Source of the DNA: Algicoccus sp048820935
GTDB lineage: Bacteria; Pseudomonadota; Gammaproteobacteria; Burkholderiales; Burkholderiaceae_B
Length of the DNA stretch: 64,000 bases
Reading direction: 5' to 3'
Assembly (NCBI RefSeq): GCF_048820935.1
Contig: NZ_JBMERD010000001.1
Span: 248,001 to 312,000 of the forward strand
Under the pieces are notes generated by a model. The model was not told the origin of the DNA and ran no database searches. It saw only the letters and a program-made list of their open reading frames with translations. Each line of letters starts with the position of its first letter. The stretch's first letter is position 1. A program made the translations under genes and the position numbers. Positions 63,515 through 64,000 of this stretch are shown here, in pieces.

Positions 63515-64000
63515 ATGTTTAAGGTTTTGACACGTGCGTCCGTTCGGTTGGTAGAGCGTTACCTACCTGATCCGTACATATTTGTGCTGTTACTAACCCT
63601 GGTTGCTGCGATTGCAGCGATGGCGTTTGAAGGTCGATCCCCGATGGAAGTTGTTGTCATGTGGGGTGATGGTTTTTGGAGTTTGCTGACATTTGCCATG
63701 CAGATGCTGCTGGTGTTGATCACTGGGCACATGCTGGCCAACACGCCTCTCGTCAAAGGTTGGCTCAATGCCTTAGCTCGCCAAGCTAAAACGGCTGGCT
63801 CAGCTATTTTACTGGTGACATTTGTGTCATTGATTGCGAGCTGGCTGAACTGGGGTTTTGGTTTGGTTGTCGGTGCACTCTTTGCCAAGGCGTTGGCACG
63901 TGAGGTTCGTGTTGACTACCGACTACTGGTTGCTAGTGCGTATTCCGGGTTTTTGGTCTGGCACGGCGGTCTGGCTGGTTCCGTACCGCTCACGATTGCC
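63515..64000 (+). CDS. atoE: Short-chain fatty acid transporter (AtoE family), 5' part
   Basis: The first 162 residues of an integral membrane protein that continues beyond the window: RASVRLVERYLPDPYIFVLLLTLVAAIAAM, VVMWGDGFWSLLTFAMQMLLVLITGHMLANTP, SLIASWLNWGFGLVVGALFAKALAREV and YSGFLVWHGGLAGSVPLTIA are the AtoE/DUF401-like signatures. It would import short-chain fatty acids such as butyrate or acetoacetate. Confidence 0.9.
   Translation, partial: MFKVLTRASVRLVERYLPDPYIFVLLLTLVAAIAAMAFEGRSPMEVVVMWGDGFWSLLTFAMQMLLVLITGHMLANTPLVKGWLNALARQAKTAGSAILLVTFVSLIASWLNWGFGLVVGALFAKALAREVRVDYRLLVASAYSGFLVWHGGLAGSVPLTIA

Overview
The window reads as chromosomal DNA of a moderate-GC proteobacterium. 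Two periplasmic tripartite-tricarboxylate (Bug/TctC-type) receptors point to Burkholderiales, perhaps a low-GC Alcaligenaceae-like lineage. That placement is an inference from gene families, not a measurement.

Left flank (1-8.4 kb): the 3' end of ahpF, the formaldehyde-detoxification pair frmA-frmB, and a convergent amtB ammonium channel. A graveyard follows: a decayed tnpB with its right-end hairpin, an intact IS5-family element with a CTAA target duplication, the remnant of a gene for a GHKL-ATPase-like protein cut by that IS, and an IS3-family element.

8.4-20 kb: a minus-strand catabolic cluster. It encodes a two-subunit TPP decarboxylase, a biotin carrier protein, a Bug receptor, an IclR regulator, biotin carboxylase, a class III CoA-transferase, a carboxyltransferase and an Ldh2-type dehydrogenase. 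A second Bug receptor and a C-terminally truncated bile-acid/Na+ symporter follow. The substrate is not known.

20-57.4 kb: an accessory island. A ~91-bp sequence occurs at 22.3 kb and again at 57.3 kb, where it abuts a tRNA-Ala gene. Between the copies lies a gutted prophage (truncated P4-type primase, RuvC-like resolvase, antirepressor, broken DNA methylase, HNH nuclease, terminase remnant, tail genes). It is interrupted by about six toxin-antitoxin or lone antitoxin genes on the opposite strand. Next come a complete type I Zorya anti-phage operon (zorABCD), an IS1380 element, an ankyrin protein, a TagO-like protein, a small membrane protein and a 1601-residue single-chain type ISP-like restriction-modification enzyme. 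The last part is non-coding: tandem ~238-bp modules and three short CRISPR-like arrays (36-nt repeat, 32-33-nt spacers, no cas genes) on both sides of an isolated SNF2-type helicase.

Right flank (57.4-64 kb): tRNA-Ala, a PACE efflux protein, a coiled-coil membrane protein, an aldehyde dehydrogenase, a DUF3861 protein, a Sel1-repeat pseudogene broken by a 99-bp MITE, and the start of an AtoE-type short-chain fatty-acid transporter.

Decay is widespread. At least three genes carry apparent one-base losses in homopolymers, two lack an ATG where one is expected, and several carry nonsense codons. The homopolymer cases could instead be sequencing error.
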